Shown here: one piece after another, positions 29,956-39,149 of the stretch
Layout of the letters: every line of letters begins with the position of its first letter
How positions within the stretch are numbered: the first letter of the stretch is position 1
Assembly: GCF_014646915.1 (NCBI RefSeq)
Contig: NZ_BMOE01000001.1
Span: 772,568 to 836,567 of the forward strand
DNA length: 64,000 bases
Direction of reading: 5' to 3'
Origin: Deinococcus aquiradiocola
GTDB lineage: Bacteria; Deinococcota; Deinococci; Deinococcales; Deinococcaceae
The notes under the pieces: generated by a model
Databases searched by the model: none
What the model saw: the letters and a program-made list of their open reading frames with translations, nothing else
What the model was told of the DNA's origin: nothing
Program-made: the position numbers and the translations under genes

Positions 29956-31755
29956 ATGAAGGTCATCGGGCCGTACGTCATCTCGGCCACGCCGCTCGGA
30001 ACCGCTTCCGGCGGGCAGGCAGGCAGCGCGCCCCGGCCACCCGTGGCGACGCTGCAGGCCGTGCCGGGGAGCGTGCCGCTGCACGGTGTGGACCGTCTGA
30101 CGGGCATGCCGGTGCTGCTGCATCACCTGCCGGAGTACGTGCTGCCGGGCGCTGTGCCGGAGTCGCCGGACCTGCTGCCGGTGACGGAGGTGGACGTGTG
30201 GGACGCGCAGCCGTACGCCGTGACGGAACTGCCGATCTCGGCGCTGCTGGCGACGCATCCGGCCACGGCAGCGCCGGGCGTGCTGCGCGCCCTGGCGGCC
30301 CTGCACCGGGCGGGCGTCTCGCACGGTGCGGTGCATCCCTCGCAGTTCTGGCAGGTGGGGCGCGACGTGCGTCTGGCCGGGGCGGGCCTGCCGTGGGCGG
30401 CGGACGCGACGCCGCAGGGGGACATGCGGGCGCTCGCGGCGGCGCTGGACAGCCTGGGGCCGCGCCCGACCGCCCTGAAGGGCCTGGAGGAACTGACGGC
30501 GCCAGAGGCGCTCGCGAGGCTCACGGAGGCGGGCGGTGACACGTCCCGCGCGGGGCAGTCCCGCACCGCGCCGGTGCCTGTCCCCGAGGCTGCGCCGGAC
30601 CCCGTGGCCCCGGCGCCGCTTCAGGCAGTCTCCCCTCCGGCCCTCCGGACGGAAAGGGCCGGGACACCCGCACCGTCCACTGCCCTGCCCCCGTCTGCCC
30701 CACCGCTGCCGCCTGTGCCCGTCCCGTCCGCCGCGCCCGCACCGGAAGATCTGCCGCTGCAGTCCACTCCGGCCGCGAAGCGCGCGGGAAGGGCCGCGAA
30801 GCCTCAGGAGCGGCGGCAGGCTCAGGAGCGCCTCGTGCCCACCCCCCGGCACGAGACGCCGCTGCCTGAATCCGCAGCAGACGCCGCCATGACCGCAGCA
30901 GTTCGCCCGCCGGAAACGGTCCCCGTGGCGCCCGCCACCGTGATCCCGCCCGTGCCTGACCCCGTGGCGGCGGACGTGACGCCCACCGTGTTCCGCGCGC
31001 CGGGGGACGTGATCGTGATCGGCGATCCCCTGCCGGAAGGACCGCCGCAGACGCCCGCGCCCACCACGGCAGGGCAGCGGCAGGGCGCGCCGTCCATCCC
31101 GGACCCCATCCGGATCGGTTTCGAGGACGAGGAACTTCCCGAGTGGACGCCGGACGACGCGGCATCAGTGCAGGAGCCCGGCGAGGACGGCGGCACGGAC
31201 GCGCCCGGCACGCCACCCGCACCCGGAGGCGCGGCGGGGCGGCCTGCCCGCTTCACGCCCGCCTCCTCCCCCACCCTGACGGGGGCCGCGCCGCCCGCCG
31301 TGCCGCGCCCCGCCCTTTCAGCGGACGCGCCCGGACGCGGGCAGCCGTTCCGGATCGGCTGGGAGGAGGACCACTCGTGGCGCGTCGTCAAGCCCGGCCC
31401 GCCCACGCCCGTCCGTGAACGCAGGCCCGCCAACCTCCCCCTCATCGCGGGCGTGGTGCTGGTCCTGCTGCTCGGGGCGTTCTGGGTGTTCGGTCGCGGC
31501 GGCACGCCCTCCGGCGCGTGCTGCAGTCAGGCGTTCACCGTGACGGGCCGGGAGCGCGTCACGGTGACGCTCGTGCACGCCCCGCCCGGCAGTGCCCTGC
31601 AGCCGGGCGCGGTCGTCGGCTCGGTTCCCGGCACGCTGCAGTTCCCCGGTCCGCCCGGACAGTACACCCTGAAGTTCAGCGCGCCCGGCCACGACCCGCA
31701 GAACGGCACCGTCACCGTCCCGAGCGGCGCGCCCTTCCCTGTCGCCCTGAAGTGA
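29956..31755 (+). CDS. membrane protein with degenerate protein-kinase domain and C-terminal PEGA-like domain
   Basis: About 599 aa. Residues 1-180 resemble a Ser/Thr protein-kinase fold: a segment LHRAGVSHGAVHPSQFWQ stands where kinases have H-R-D-x-K-P-x-N, and LAGAGLPW where DFG would be. The catalytic Asp, Lys and metal residues are therefore missing, making this a likely pseudokinase. A Pro/Ala-rich linker of about 300 residues follows, then one membrane helix at about 493-515 (LPLIAGVVLVLLLGAFWVF) and a C-terminal beta-rich PEGA-like domain. Topology would be cytoplasmic pseudokinase, extracytoplasmic PEGA. Function unknown, possibly envelope signalling or scaffolding. Confidence 0.72.
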   Translation: MKVIGPYVISATPLGTASGGQAGSAPRPPVATLQAVPGSVPLHGVDRLTGMPVLLHHLPEYVLPGAVPESPDLLPVTEVDVWDAQPYAVTELPISALLATHPATAAPGVLRALAALHRAGVSHGAVHPSQFWQVGRDVRLAGAGLPWAADATPQGDMRALAAALDSLGPRPTALKGLEELTAPEALARLTEAGGDTSRAGQSRTAPVPVPEAAPDPVAPAPLQAVSPPALRTERAGTPAPSTALPPSAPPLPPVPVPSAAPAPEDLPLQSTPAAKRAGRAAKPQERRQAQERLVPTPRHETPLPESAADAAMTAAVRPPETVPVAPATVIPPVPDPVAADVTPTVFRAPGDVIVIGDPLPEGPPQTPAPTTAGQRQGAPSIPDPIRIGFEDEELPEWTPDDAASVQEPGEDGGTDAPGTPPAPGGAAGRPARFTPASSPTLTGAAPPAVPRPALSADAPGRGQPFRIGWEEDHSWRVVKPGPPTPVRERRPANLPLIAGVVLVLLLGAFWVFGRGGTPSGACCSQAFTVTGRERVTVTLVHAPPGSALQPGAVVGSVPGTLQFPGPPGQYTLKFSAPGHDPQNGTVTVPSGAPFPVALK

Positions 31756-31806
31756 CAGCCTGGCACCTGCCTGACCCGCCTCCGGTCCGTCCCGCCTCCC
31801 TGTGGG

Positions 31807-31812
31807 TACAAT
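31807..31812 (+). promoter_or_regulatory. -10 box TACAAT, leaderless, for guaA
   Basis: TACAAT with a 7-nt spacer to GTG 31820. The alternative ATG at 31811 would lie inside the -10 box, so GTG is favoured. Confidence 0.7.
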
Positions 31813-31819
31813 GCACGGC

Positions 31820-33337
31820 GTGAGTGTGGTCATCCTTGATTTCGGCAGCCAGTACACCCGGCTGATCGCGCGGCGTATGCGCGAACTCGGCGCGTACAGC
31901 GTCATCCTTCCCGGCAACGCCCCGCTGGAACGCATCCTGCAGGAGAAGCCGGTCGGCGTGGTGCTGTCCGGCGGGCCGAGCAGCGTGTACGACGAGAACG
32001 CGCCCCGCCCCGCGCCGGGCGTGCTGGACCTCGACATGCCGGTCCTCGGCATCTGCTACGGCATGCAGTTCCTGGCGCAGCAGGCGGGCGGCGACGTGAA
32101 ACGCGCCGGGAAGCGCGAGTACGGCAAGGCTGACCTCACCCGGTACGGCGGGCAGCTGTTCGAAGGCATCCAGGGCGAGTTCGTCGCGTGGATGAGCCAC
32201 AGCGACAGCGTCACGCGCCTCCCTGAAGGGTACGAGGTCGTCGCGGAGACCGAAGACACGCCCGTCACCGCCATCGAGAACACCGTCACGCGCCGCTACG
32301 GTGTGCAGTTCCACCCGGAGGTCGTGCACACCCCCAAGGGCACGCAGCTGCTCCTGAACTACCTGAAAGTGTGCGGCGCGGCCCTCGACTGGACGGCGGA
32401 ACACATCGTGGACGAACTCATCACGGACGTGCAGGCGCAGGTGGGGGACGGGCGCGTGCTGCTCGCCATCTCGGGCGGCGTGGACAGCAGCACGCTCGGC
32501 CTGCTGCTCGCCCGCGCCATCGGGGACCGCCTGACGGCCGTGTTCATCGATCACGGCCTGCTGCGGCTCGGGGAGCGCGAACAGGTCGAGGCGGCCCTCA
32601 AGCCGCTCGGCGTGCACCTCGTGACGGTGGACGCCCGCGAGCAGTTCCTCGGCGCACTGGACGGCGTGAGCGACCCGGAAGCGAAACGCAAGATCATCGG
32701 GCGGGAATTCATCCGCGCCTTCGAAAAGGAAGCGCGCGAGTACGGCCCCTTCGACTTCCTCGCGCAGGGCACCCTCTACCCGGACGTGATCGAAAGTTCC
32801 GGCGGTGAAGGCGCCGCGAACATCAAGAGTCACCACAACGTGGGCGGCCTGCCGGACGACCTGGCCTTCAAGCTGGTGGAGCCGTTCCGGACGCTGTTCA
32901 AGGACGAGGTACGGCAGATCGCGGGCCTGCTGGGCCTGCCGGACCACATCCGGATGCGTCACCCCTTCCCCGGCCCGGGCCTCGCCATCCGGATCCTGGG
33001 CGCAATCACGCCCGACAAGCTCGACATCCTGAAGCGCGTGGACGACATCTTCATCTCGGGCCTGCGCGAGTTCGGGCTGTACGACAGCTGCTCGCAGGCA
33101 CTCGCGGTGCTGACGCCCATCCAGAGCGTCGGCGTGATGGGCGACGAGCGCACGTACAGCTACACGTGCGCGCTGCGGGCCGTGGCGACCGACGACTTCA
33201 TGACGGCCGAATGGGCGCGCCTCCCGTACGATTTCCTCGCGACCATGAGCAACCGCATCGTGAATCAGGTGCACGAGATCAACCGGGTCGTGTACGACAT
33301 CACCGGCAAGCCGCCCGCCACCATCGAGTGGGAATGA
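31820..33337 (+). CDS. guaA: GMP synthase (glutamine-hydrolysing)
   Basis: A 505-aa two-domain enzyme converting XMP to GMP. The N-terminal class I glutaminase has [17 protein letters not shown], the nucleophile in [11 protein letters not shown], and the His-Glu of [10 protein letters not shown]. The ATP-pyrophosphatase domain has the P-loop [18 protein letters not shown] and [14 protein letters not shown]. The C-terminal dimerisation part ends PPATIEWE. Start chosen at GTG 31820 from promoter position. Confidence 0.98.
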   Translation: MSVVILDFGSQYTRLIARRMRELGAYSVILPGNAPLERILQEKPVGVVLSGGPSSVYDENAPRPAPGVLDLDMPVLGICYGMQFLAQQAGGDVKRAGKREYGKADLTRYGGQLFEGIQGEFVAWMSHSDSVTRLPEGYEVVAETEDTPVTAIENTVTRRYGVQFHPEVVHTPKGTQLLLNYLKVCGAALDWTAEHIVDELITDVQAQVGDGRVLLAISGGVDSSTLGLLLARAIGDRLTAVFIDHGLLRLGEREQVEAALKPLGVHLVTVDAREQFLGALDGVSDPEAKRKIIGREFIRAFEKEAREYGPFDFLAQGTLYPDVIESSGGEGAANIKSHHNVGGLPDDLAFKLVEPFRTLFKDEVRQIAGLLGLPDHIRMRHPFPGPGLAIRILGAITPDKLDILKRVDDIFISGLREFGLYDSCSQALAVLTPIQSVGVMGDERTYSYTCALRAVATDDFMTAEWARLPYDFLATMSNRIVNQVHEINRVVYDITGKPPATIEWE

Positions 33338-33370
33338 CGGGCCGCGCGGCCTGACCTGCCCCCACCCCGA

Positions 33371-33405
33371 ACGCTGCCTGCCCCGTGCCGGCAGCGTTTC
33401 CGTTT
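33371..33405 (+). terminator. guaA terminator
   Basis: ACGCTGCC pairs with GGCAGCGT across 12 nt, followed by a broken T-tract (TTTCCGTTTCC). Confidence 0.65.
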
Positions 33406-33479
33406 CCAGGCTGCTTCAGCCCGGCAGCTCCGCACGCCGTTCGGTCACGAGGGCCGGGCAGCTGTTCAGGCGGATGCTC

Positions 33480-33485
33480 TAGACT
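33480..33485 (+). promoter_or_regulatory. -10 box TAGACT, leaderless, for the HD-domain gene
   Basis: TAGACT with a 7-nt spacer to ATG 33493. Confidence 0.7.
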
Positions 33486-33492
33486 GCCCGGC

Positions 33493-34059
33493 ATGAACCG
33501 TGCCGACGCCTACGCCCTGATGGTCGAGTTCACGCCCAGCGCCAGCCTGCAGCGACACATGCTGAACGTGGAGGCCGCGATGCGCTGGTACGCCCGCAAC
33601 TGGGGAGAGGACGAGGAACGGTACGCCGTGACGGGCCTGCTCCACGACTTCGATTACGAGCGGCACCCGCAGGAGCACCCGTTCTGGGGGGTGGAGTTCC
33701 TGCGGGTGCGCGGCGACGTGCCGGAAGACGTGCTGGACGCCATCATGGGGCACGCGACGTACAGCGGCGTGCCGAGGGAATCGCGCCTGTCCCGCACGCT
33801 GTTCGCGGTGGACGAACTGACGGGCCTCGTGCAGGCCGCCGCGCTCGTCCGGCCGGACCGGGACGTGCGCGGCGTGGAACTGGCGAGCCTGAAGAAGAAG
33901 TTCAGGAACCGGGCCTTCGCGGGCGGCGTGAACCGTGACGAGGTGGAACTCGGCGCTCAGGAACTCGGCGTGCCGCTCGACGAGCACATGCAGCACGTGC
34001 TGGACGCCATGAAAGGCATGGAGCCGGAACCGGACGGTGCGGCGGGCGCGACCGCCTGA
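33493..34059 (+). CDS. HD-domain metal-dependent phosphohydrolase
   Basis: A 188-aa HDIG-type protein: an early LQRHMLNVEAAMRWYA (first His), the defining HD in TGLLHDFDYERHP, the third-position MGHATYSGVPRESRL, and a distal Asp in VDELTGLV. Such stand-alone HD proteins hydrolyse nucleotides or related phosphates; the substrate is unknown. Monocistronic, convergent with the stand-alone AsnC-ligand-domain gene. Confidence 0.87.
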   Translation: MNRADAYALMVEFTPSASLQRHMLNVEAAMRWYARNWGEDEERYAVTGLLHDFDYERHPQEHPFWGVEFLRVRGDVPEDVLDAIMGHATYSGVPRESRLSRTLFAVDELTGLVQAAALVRPDRDVRGVELASLKKKFRNRAFAGGVNRDEVELGAQELGVPLDEHMQHVLDAMKGMEPEPDGAAGATA

Positions 34060-34079
34060 CAGACCGCCTCCGGCCCGGT

Positions 34080-34125
34080 GCTGGCTCTGCCCGGCTGAAC
34101 ACCGGGCGTTCAGCTCAACGCCGTA
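34080..34125 (-). repeat. Truncated copy of the stop-codon-associated repeat
   Basis: CCCGGCTGAACaccgggcGTTCAGCTCAACGCCGTA ends exactly at the TGA of the minus-strand gene, matching the right end of copy C. Confidence 0.6.
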
Positions 34126-34410
34126 TCACTTCTCGGTGACGCCCACCCCGAAGCCCTGGTCGAGCAGGTCCGGGCTGTACGCGCGGAAGGCGAGCATCGT
34201 CTGCGTGCGCAGGATGGTGCTCATCTTGCGGAGGCTGCCGGTCACGACCTCGTCGAGGTGGCTGTAGTCGGGGAGGCGCAGCAGGGCCACGATGTCCCAC
34301 TCGCCGGTCACGCTGTAGACCTCGCCCACGTACTTGATGTTGGCGAGGGCGGCAGCCGTCTCGGCGATCTGTTCACGCTGGGCCTGAATGAGGACAATGG
34401 CGGTCACCAT
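34126..34410 (-). CDS. stand-alone Lrp/AsnC ligand-binding (RAM) domain protein
   Basis: A 94-aa protein equal to the C-terminal amino-acid-sensing domain of Lrp/AsnC regulators (AIVLIQAQREQIAETAAALANIKYVGEVYSVTGEWDIVALLRLPDYSHLDEVV), with no DNA-binding domain. Such proteins form octameric rings and may bind an amino acid or act by mixing with full Lrp subunits, for example the one encoded at 39570-40061. CACAAT lies 5 nt before the ATG, close to the leaderless pattern. Confidence 0.87.
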   Translation of the reverse strand: MVTAIVLIQAQREQIAETAAALANIKYVGEVYSVTGEWDIVALLRLPDYSHLDEVVTGSLRKMSTILRTQTMLAFRAYSPDLLDQGFGVGVTEK

Positions 34411-34541
34411 GCCTGATTGTGGCACGCGCCCGGCCCGCCTGCCCGGACGCCACGCCCGCAGGCCGGTCCGCCTTGCCCCGTGGCGGGCGGGAATGGCGTG
34501 CTGGAGGGCTGCCGCGCGGCAGGGCGTCTGCGGAAACCCTC

Positions 34542-34547
34542 TATACT
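34542..34547 (+). promoter_or_regulatory. -10 box TATACT, leaderless, for the 34555 gene
   Basis: TATACT with a 7-nt spacer to ATG 34555. Confidence 0.75.
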
Positions 34548-34554
34548 TCCTGAC

Positions 34555-35025
34555 ATGACCGAACTTCAGCGCATTCTGGCGGCGCTTCGCCGTGACGGAC
34601 TGGATGTCGAAAGCGTTGAGGACGGCGCCCTGGTCCGGGAAGGGGATTCGAGCGTGGCCCTGTTCGTGGAGGACGCCGAGGACGGAGGCGTGCTGGTGCG
34701 CCTGCACCTGGACCTGAACCTGTACGTGGACGAGGAAGCCCTCATGGACGTCCTGATGGGCGTGAACCTCATGAACCAGAACCTCGACTACGGGTCGCTG
34801 GTCCTCGACCCGCTCGAAACGGACGACGACGAGGACGGTCCCGGCAGTCCGCTGGGGCTGGACGAGAGCGTGACGTTCGCGGTGCTGGGCCGCAGCGTGC
34901 TGTGGCTCCCGACGCTCGACGAGACGGAACTCATGCGGCTGCGCGAGCACCTGACGCGCTTCGAGCGTGAAGTGAGCGACGCGGTGGAGCGCACCCTGCA
35001 CGGCGAACGCGGGCTGCGCGCCTGA
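34555..35025 (+). CDS. hypothetical acidic protein
   Basis: A 156-aa, strongly acidic soluble protein (many Asp/Glu, including an ETDDDEDG run) with alternating hydrophobic strands and a C-terminal helix (ETELMRLREHLTRFEREVSDAVERTL). It vaguely recalls YbjN/YjfI-type folds, but I cannot assign a family. Leaderless promoter supports the start. The MFS gene begins 32 nt after its stop, so the two may be cotranscribed. Confidence 0.65.
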   Translation: MTELQRILAALRRDGLDVESVEDGALVREGDSSVALFVEDAEDGGVLVRLHLDLNLYVDEEALMDVLMGVNLMNQNLDYGSLVLDPLETDDDEDGPGSPLGLDESVTFAVLGRSVLWLPTLDETELMRLREHLTRFEREVSDAVERTLHGERGLRA

Positions 35026-35057
35026 CGTCCCCTCCCCCGTCCCGGCGTGGGCCGCGC

Positions 35058-36281
35058 GTGCGGGCGCTGGAGGACCTGCCGCGCAACGCGCGCAACTCCA
35101 TCCTGCTGGAGCCGCTGTGGGCGGTGTTCGCGACGCCGCTGCTGTACTACGCGCCGCTGTACATGAGCAGCGTCGGGCTGTCCGGCACGCAGATCGGCGT
35201 GCTGGGCTCGCTGGGGCTGGCGTTGTCGTTCGTGTTCCAGGCGCTGGCGGGTCCCGTCACGAACCGCGTGGGCCGCAAACGCACGACCCTGTGGGGCGAC
35301 CTGATCTCGTGGACGGCCCCGATGTTCGTGTGGGCGTTCGCGCAGAGCTTCGCGGCGTTCGCGGTCGCGGCGGCCCTCAACGCCAGCAACCGCATCGTGG
35401 GCGTGTCGTGGAGCCTGCTCGTCATCGAGGACGTGCAGGAGCGGCACCGGGCACGGGTGTTCGCGATCCTGAACCTGCTCGTGACGGGCTGCGGGCTGCT
35501 CACACCGCTGGTGGGGCTCGTCATGGCGGGGCACGGCGTGACGCCCACCCTGCGCGCCCTGTACTTCGCGGGCGGCATCGGCATGACCGTCATGTTCGTG
35601 TGGCGCAACGCCCTCACGTCCGAGACGGTCAGCGGCGTCGCCGCCCGCGCGCAGCACCGCGAGCTGGGCGTCCTGCAGAGCCTGCGTCACTCGCTGGCCG
35701 AGGTGGCCGGCATGCGCGGGCATCCCGGCCTGATGGGCGTGACGGCCTTCTACGTCCTGACGGTATTTCTGGAGCAGCTCAGCCTGTTCCAGATCCTGTT
35801 CCTGGGCCGCACGCTGCATTTCAGCGCGCAGGCGCTGTCGTACGTGCCGGTGGCGGGCGTGGCCGTCACGGTACTGCTGTACGCGCTGGTCCTGCCGCGC
35901 CTCGCGGCGCTGCCCGTCACGCGCGCCCTGGTCCTCACGCGGGCGCTCGGGCTGGTGGGGGCCGTGGCGCTGCTGTTCGTTCCGGCCGGGCAGCTGGGCG
36001 TGATGCTGCTCGTGGTGAGCCTGCTGGGCGGCGCGACGTTCCTCACGCAGACGTACCGGGACGCGGCGCTGTTCGCCCGCCTGCCCGGCCAGGGGGCCGC
36101 CGACCTGTACTCGGCCGTGCAGACGCTCGCGCTGCTGTGCTCCGTCCCGGCCGCCGCGCTCGCCGGAGCCGTGTTCACCGCCTCGCCGCGCGCCCTGTTC
36201 GTGCTCATCGCGGGCGTGAGCGCGCTGCTGCTGGCGCTGGCCGTGTGGCTCGCCCGGCGGGACCCGCGCCCCACCGCGTGA
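35058..36281 (+). CDS. MFS-family transporter
   Basis: A 407-aa integral membrane protein with about 12 hydrophobic helices. The cytoplasmic loop between helices 2 and 3 shows the major-facilitator motif in degenerate form (AGPVTNRVGRKRTTLWGDL), and the central loop follows helix 6. The first residues (LPRNARNSILLEPLWAVFATPL) resemble unknown-substrate MFS proteins of Deinococcus and Chloroflexi type. Start is a GTG. Substrate and direction unknown. Confidence 0.88.
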   Translation: MRALEDLPRNARNSILLEPLWAVFATPLLYYAPLYMSSVGLSGTQIGVLGSLGLALSFVFQALAGPVTNRVGRKRTTLWGDLISWTAPMFVWAFAQSFAAFAVAAALNASNRIVGVSWSLLVIEDVQERHRARVFAILNLLVTGCGLLTPLVGLVMAGHGVTPTLRALYFAGGIGMTVMFVWRNALTSETVSGVAARAQHRELGVLQSLRHSLAEVAGMRGHPGLMGVTAFYVLTVFLEQLSLFQILFLGRTLHFSAQALSYVPVAGVAVTVLLYALVLPRLAALPVTRALVLTRALGLVGAVALLFVPAGQLGVMLLVVSLLGGATFLTQTYRDAALFARLPGQGAADLYSAVQTLALLCSVPAAALAGAVFTASPRALFVLIAGVSALLLALAVWLARRDPRPTA

Positions 36282-36290
36282 CCGGACAGG

Positions 36291-36327
36291 GCGGAGGGGC
36301 CGGTGTCCGAAGACCCGGCCCCTCCGC
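36291..36327 (+). terminator. Bidirectional hairpin between the MFS gene and gltA
   Basis: GCGGAGGGGCCGG pairs perfectly with CCGGCCCCTCCGC across 11 nt. Confidence 0.6.
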
Positions 36328-36330
36328 TCT

Positions 36331-36362
36331 GCTGAACGCCGGGAGTTCAGCTCAATTCTGTC
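36331..36362 (-). repeat. Diverged right-end fragment of the stop-codon-associated repeat
   Basis: GCTGAACgccggGAGTTCAGCTCAAT runs up to the TAA of gltA; it retains the CTGAAC/GTTCAG hairpin but little of the terminal repeat. Confidence 0.5.
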
Positions 36363-37496
36363 TTACTTGCGGTCCTGAATCTGGATGTAGTGGGCACCTT
36401 CGGCGCCGCTGTACACGGCGTCGGGGCGCAGGAGGCGGTTGTCGCGCTCGTACTCGTTGACGCTGGCGCACCAGCCGGAGATGCGGGCCAGCGCGAAGAT
36501 CGGCGTGAAGTACTCCTTCTGGATGCCGAGGTCGCTGTACACCGTGCCGGAGTAGAAGTCCACGTTGGGGTAGATGCCCTTGCTGCTCAGGCGGTCCACG
36601 ACGGTCTTCTCGATGACTTCGAGAATCTGGTAGTAGTGGCTCTTGCCTTCCTTCTCGGCGACGTGCGCGGCGTAGTCACGCAGGACGCGGCTGCGCGGGT
36701 CGAAGTACTTGTAGACGCGGTGCCCGACGCCCATGACCTTCTCCTTGGCGTCGAGTTTGGCGTTGATGAAGTCGGCGGCCCGGTCGGGCGTGCCGATCTC
36801 GTCGAGCATGTCCATCACGGCTTCGTTCGCGCCGCCGTGCAGCGGGCCTTTCAGGGCGCCGATGGCGCTGACGGCGGTGGAGTACTGGTCGCTGAGGGTG
36901 CTGGCGGTGGCGATGGCCGTGAAGGTGCTGGCGTTCATGCCGTGGTCGACGTGCAGGACGAGCGCGATGTCGAAGAGGCGGGATTGCTCGGGGGTGGGTT
37001 CGGTGCCCTTGAGCATGTACAGGAAGTTCCCGGCGTGCGTCAGGTCGGCGCGCGGCGCGACGGGCTCCTCACCCTGCTGGGTGCGGTTGATGGCGGCGAT
37101 CAGGGTGGACATCTGCGCGATGAGGCGCACCGAGATGGCGCGGCGGGCGGTGTCGCTGGTGTCCTCGGCCTGCTTGTCGTACAGCGCGAGGTGCGACACG
37201 GCGGTCCGCAGGGCCTGCATCGGGTGGATGCCTTTCGGGTACGCCTTGATGATGTCGAGCAGTTCGGCGGGCACGGCGCGGTTCGCGCGGAGGTCCGCGT
37301 CGAAGGCGGCGAGTTCGCTGGCGGTGGGGAGTTTCCCGTCGAGCAGCGCGAGGCTGAGTTCCTCGAAGGTGCTGTTCTCGGCCCACTCCTGGATCGGGAT
37401 GCCGAGGTGGGTCAGGATGCCTTCGGTTCCGTTGATGAACGTGAGCTTTGTTTCGGTGAACAGTACACCTTCGAGCCCTTTGGCGATGTTGGTCAT
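36363..37496 (-). CDS. gltA: citrate synthase
   Basis: A 377-aa dimeric-type (type II, short) citrate synthase, first enzyme of the TCA cycle. Active-site His residues are in GPLHGGANEAV and VGHRVYKYFDPRSRVL, and Asp in NVDFYSGTVYSDLG. It begins MTNIAKGLEGVLFTETKLTFINGTEG, as in Thermus/Deinococcus-type enzymes. TAAAGT lies 9 nt before the ATG and GAGG 6 nt before it, so either a very short leader or leaderless translation applies. Confidence 0.96.
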   Translation of the reverse strand: MTNIAKGLEGVLFTETKLTFINGTEGILTHLGIPIQEWAENSTFEELSLALLDGKLPTASELAAFDADLRANRAVPAELLDIIKAYPKGIHPMQALRTAVSHLALYDKQAEDTSDTARRAISVRLIAQMSTLIAAINRTQQGEEPVAPRADLTHAGNFLYMLKGTEPTPEQSRLFDIALVLHVDHGMNASTFTAIATASTLSDQYSTAVSAIGALKGPLHGGANEAVMDMLDEIGTPDRAADFINAKLDAKEKVMGVGHRVYKYFDPRSRVLRDYAAHVAEKEGKSHYYQILEVIEKTVVDRLSSKGIYPNVDFYSGTVYSDLGIQKEYFTPIFALARISGWCASVNEYERDNRLLRPDAVYSGAEGAHYIQIQDRK

Positions 37497-37614
37497 GTTG
37501 GCCTCACTTTATCACTGGCTTCCGGCGGTCACGCCGCTGCCCGCCGCGTTCCCGCAGGGGTAACAGGGGAAACGTGAGGGTGGGCGGACTTCGGCTGGGG
37601 GTGGGCGGGGCGCG

Positions 37615-39066
37615 TCAGTCTTCGAGGAAGGCGGCCTTGAGCAGCCCGAGCATCTGCGGGGTGCCGTAGCGCTGCACGAGCTTGAAGCTGCTGGGGTACG
37701 CGTCCGTGACGCGTTCGACGCGGGTGAACAGCTCGCCGAAGGTCTCTTCGGGCATGTTCATGGCGGGCGTGAGGCGCATGGTGCGCGCGGCGTTCAGCGA
37801 GAAGTTCATGAGGACGCCGCTGCGGTAGAAGGCGACGAGGGCCAGCATGCCGGTCGCTTCGGAGATGAGGTCCGCCTGCAGTTTGAACGGCAGGGCCAGC
37901 AGCGGCCTGAAGTTCATGGCGAACAGCATGCCGGCGCCGCGCACGTCCTCCAGCAGTTCGGGGTGCCGGGCCTGCGCGGCCTTCAGGCGCTGCAGGCCTG
38001 CGGCCCCAAGGCGGCGGGAGCGGGCGGGCATGTCGGCGTCCATCAGCATTTCCAGGCTCTTGAGGCCGACCGCCATGGCGAGCGTGTTGCCGCCGAAGGT
38101 GTTCGAGTGGCGTTTCACGGTTTCGAGACTGCCGAGCAGCGGTTTGTAGATGGCGTGCCGGACGATGGTCGCGCCGACCGGGACCATGCCGCCGCCGAGC
38201 GGTTTGGCGAGCGTGAGGATGTCCGGCACGAGGCCCTGCGCGACGCTCTCGAACCAGTGCCCGCTGCGGCCGAGGCCCGTCTGGATCTCGTCCGCGATCA
38301 CGAGGACGTCGTGCGCGCGGCACACCTCCCCGACGCGTTTCAGGAAGCCGGGCGGGGGGAGGCGCACGCCGGCCTCCCCGAGGATCGGTTCGAGGATCAC
38401 GGCGATGATCTTGTCGGGCCCGATGCGTTTCACGGTGCGTTCCACGGCGTCCGCGTCCCCGAAGGGCAGCGTGATGACGTTCGGGGAGAGGATGTTGCGG
38501 AAGGGGCCCTGCAGGCTGGGGTTGGGCGTCAGGGCGAGCGCGCCGAGCGTCTTGCCGTGGTATGCGCGCGTGAAGTTCACGACGTAGCGTCCCCTGGGGC
38601 GGGCGGCCTGCGCGAACTTGATGGCCGCCTCGATCGCCTCGGCGCCGCTGTTCGAGAAGAACACGCGCGAGTCGTGGTGCGTGGTGTCGCCGCCCGCCTG
38701 GCATTCGCGGTCGAGGAGATTCACGAGGTTCGCTTCGAGCGCGGCGCGCCATTCGCTGACGGACTGCTGCGCGAACATCATCTGCTGCGGGTCTTCCAGC
38801 ACGCGGCGCACGAAGGCGTTCAGTTCGGGCGGGTTGTCGCCGAACGGGAGGGCGGCGTAGCCGGAGGCGTTGATGACGCGTTTCCCCTGGTCGTCGTCGA
38901 GTTCCCAGGGCGTCACGGCCCGGAAGGGGCCGCCCGCGCCGACCACCTGCAGCAGCCGCATGAGTTTGCCGTTGCCGTACTGCTGTTCGAGCGCGTGGGC
39001 GCGGGCCGTCCCGAACGTGCCGTCAAGCAGTTCGTCCGTTCGGATGAAGGTTCCAGACTTCGTCAT
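37615..39066 (-). CDS. class III PLP-dependent aminotransferase
   Basis: A 483-aa enzyme of the acetylornithine/ornithine/putrescine aminotransferase family. Seen are VFFSNSGAEAIEAAIKFAQ (phosphate grip), NFTRAYHGKTLGAL, LEPILGEAGVRLPPPGFLK, VLVIADEIQTGLGRSG (Asp that holds the PLP ring N) and the Schiff-base Lys in LTLAKPLGGGMVPVGA. It is longer than arginine-pathway ArgD by about 80 residues, with an N-terminal extension (GGPFRAVTPWELDDDQGKRVIN), so lysine, ornithine or another omega-amine is more likely than acetylornithine. TAGAAT lies 8 nt before the ATG. Confidence 0.9.
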   Translation of the reverse strand: MTKSGTFIRTDELLDGTFGTARAHALEQQYGNGKLMRLLQVVGAGGPFRAVTPWELDDDQGKRVINASGYAALPFGDNPPELNAFVRRVLEDPQQMMFAQQSVSEWRAALEANLVNLLDRECQAGGDTTHHDSRVFFSNSGAEAIEAAIKFAQAARPRGRYVVNFTRAYHGKTLGALALTPNPSLQGPFRNILSPNVITLPFGDADAVERTVKRIGPDKIIAVILEPILGEAGVRLPPPGFLKRVGEVCRAHDVLVIADEIQTGLGRSGHWFESVAQGLVPDILTLAKPLGGGMVPVGATIVRHAIYKPLLGSLETVKRHSNTFGGNTLAMAVGLKSLEMLMDADMPARSRRLGAAGLQRLKAAQARHPELLEDVRGAGMLFAMNFRPLLALPFKLQADLISEATGMLALVAFYRSGVLMNFSLNAARTMRLTPAMNMPEETFGELFTRVERVTDAYPSSFKLVQRYGTPQMLGLLKAAFLED

Positions 39067-39074
39067 TGCGGGGC

Positions 39075-39080
39075 ATTCTA
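39075..39080 (-). promoter_or_regulatory. -10 box TAGAAT for the class III aminotransferase
   Basis: Minus-strand TAGAAT with an 8-nt spacer to ATG 39066. Confidence 0.6.
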
Positions 39081-39134
39081 CCGGCCCGGGCGGGAGCAGA
39101 CCGTGCCCTGACCGGGGGCGGGCGCGGCGGTTGC

Positions 39135-39140
39135 TACACT
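39135..39140 (+). promoter_or_regulatory. -10 box TACACT for the 39150 gene
   Basis: TACACT with a 9-nt spacer to ATG 39150. Confidence 0.6.
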
Positions 39141-39149
39141 GCACGGGTC

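Noticed and set aside
31712..33274. 520-codon open frame on the minus strand
   Set aside because: Exactly antisense to guaA, whose catalytic motifs are all present; the translation is His/Glu/Arg-rich with no domain.
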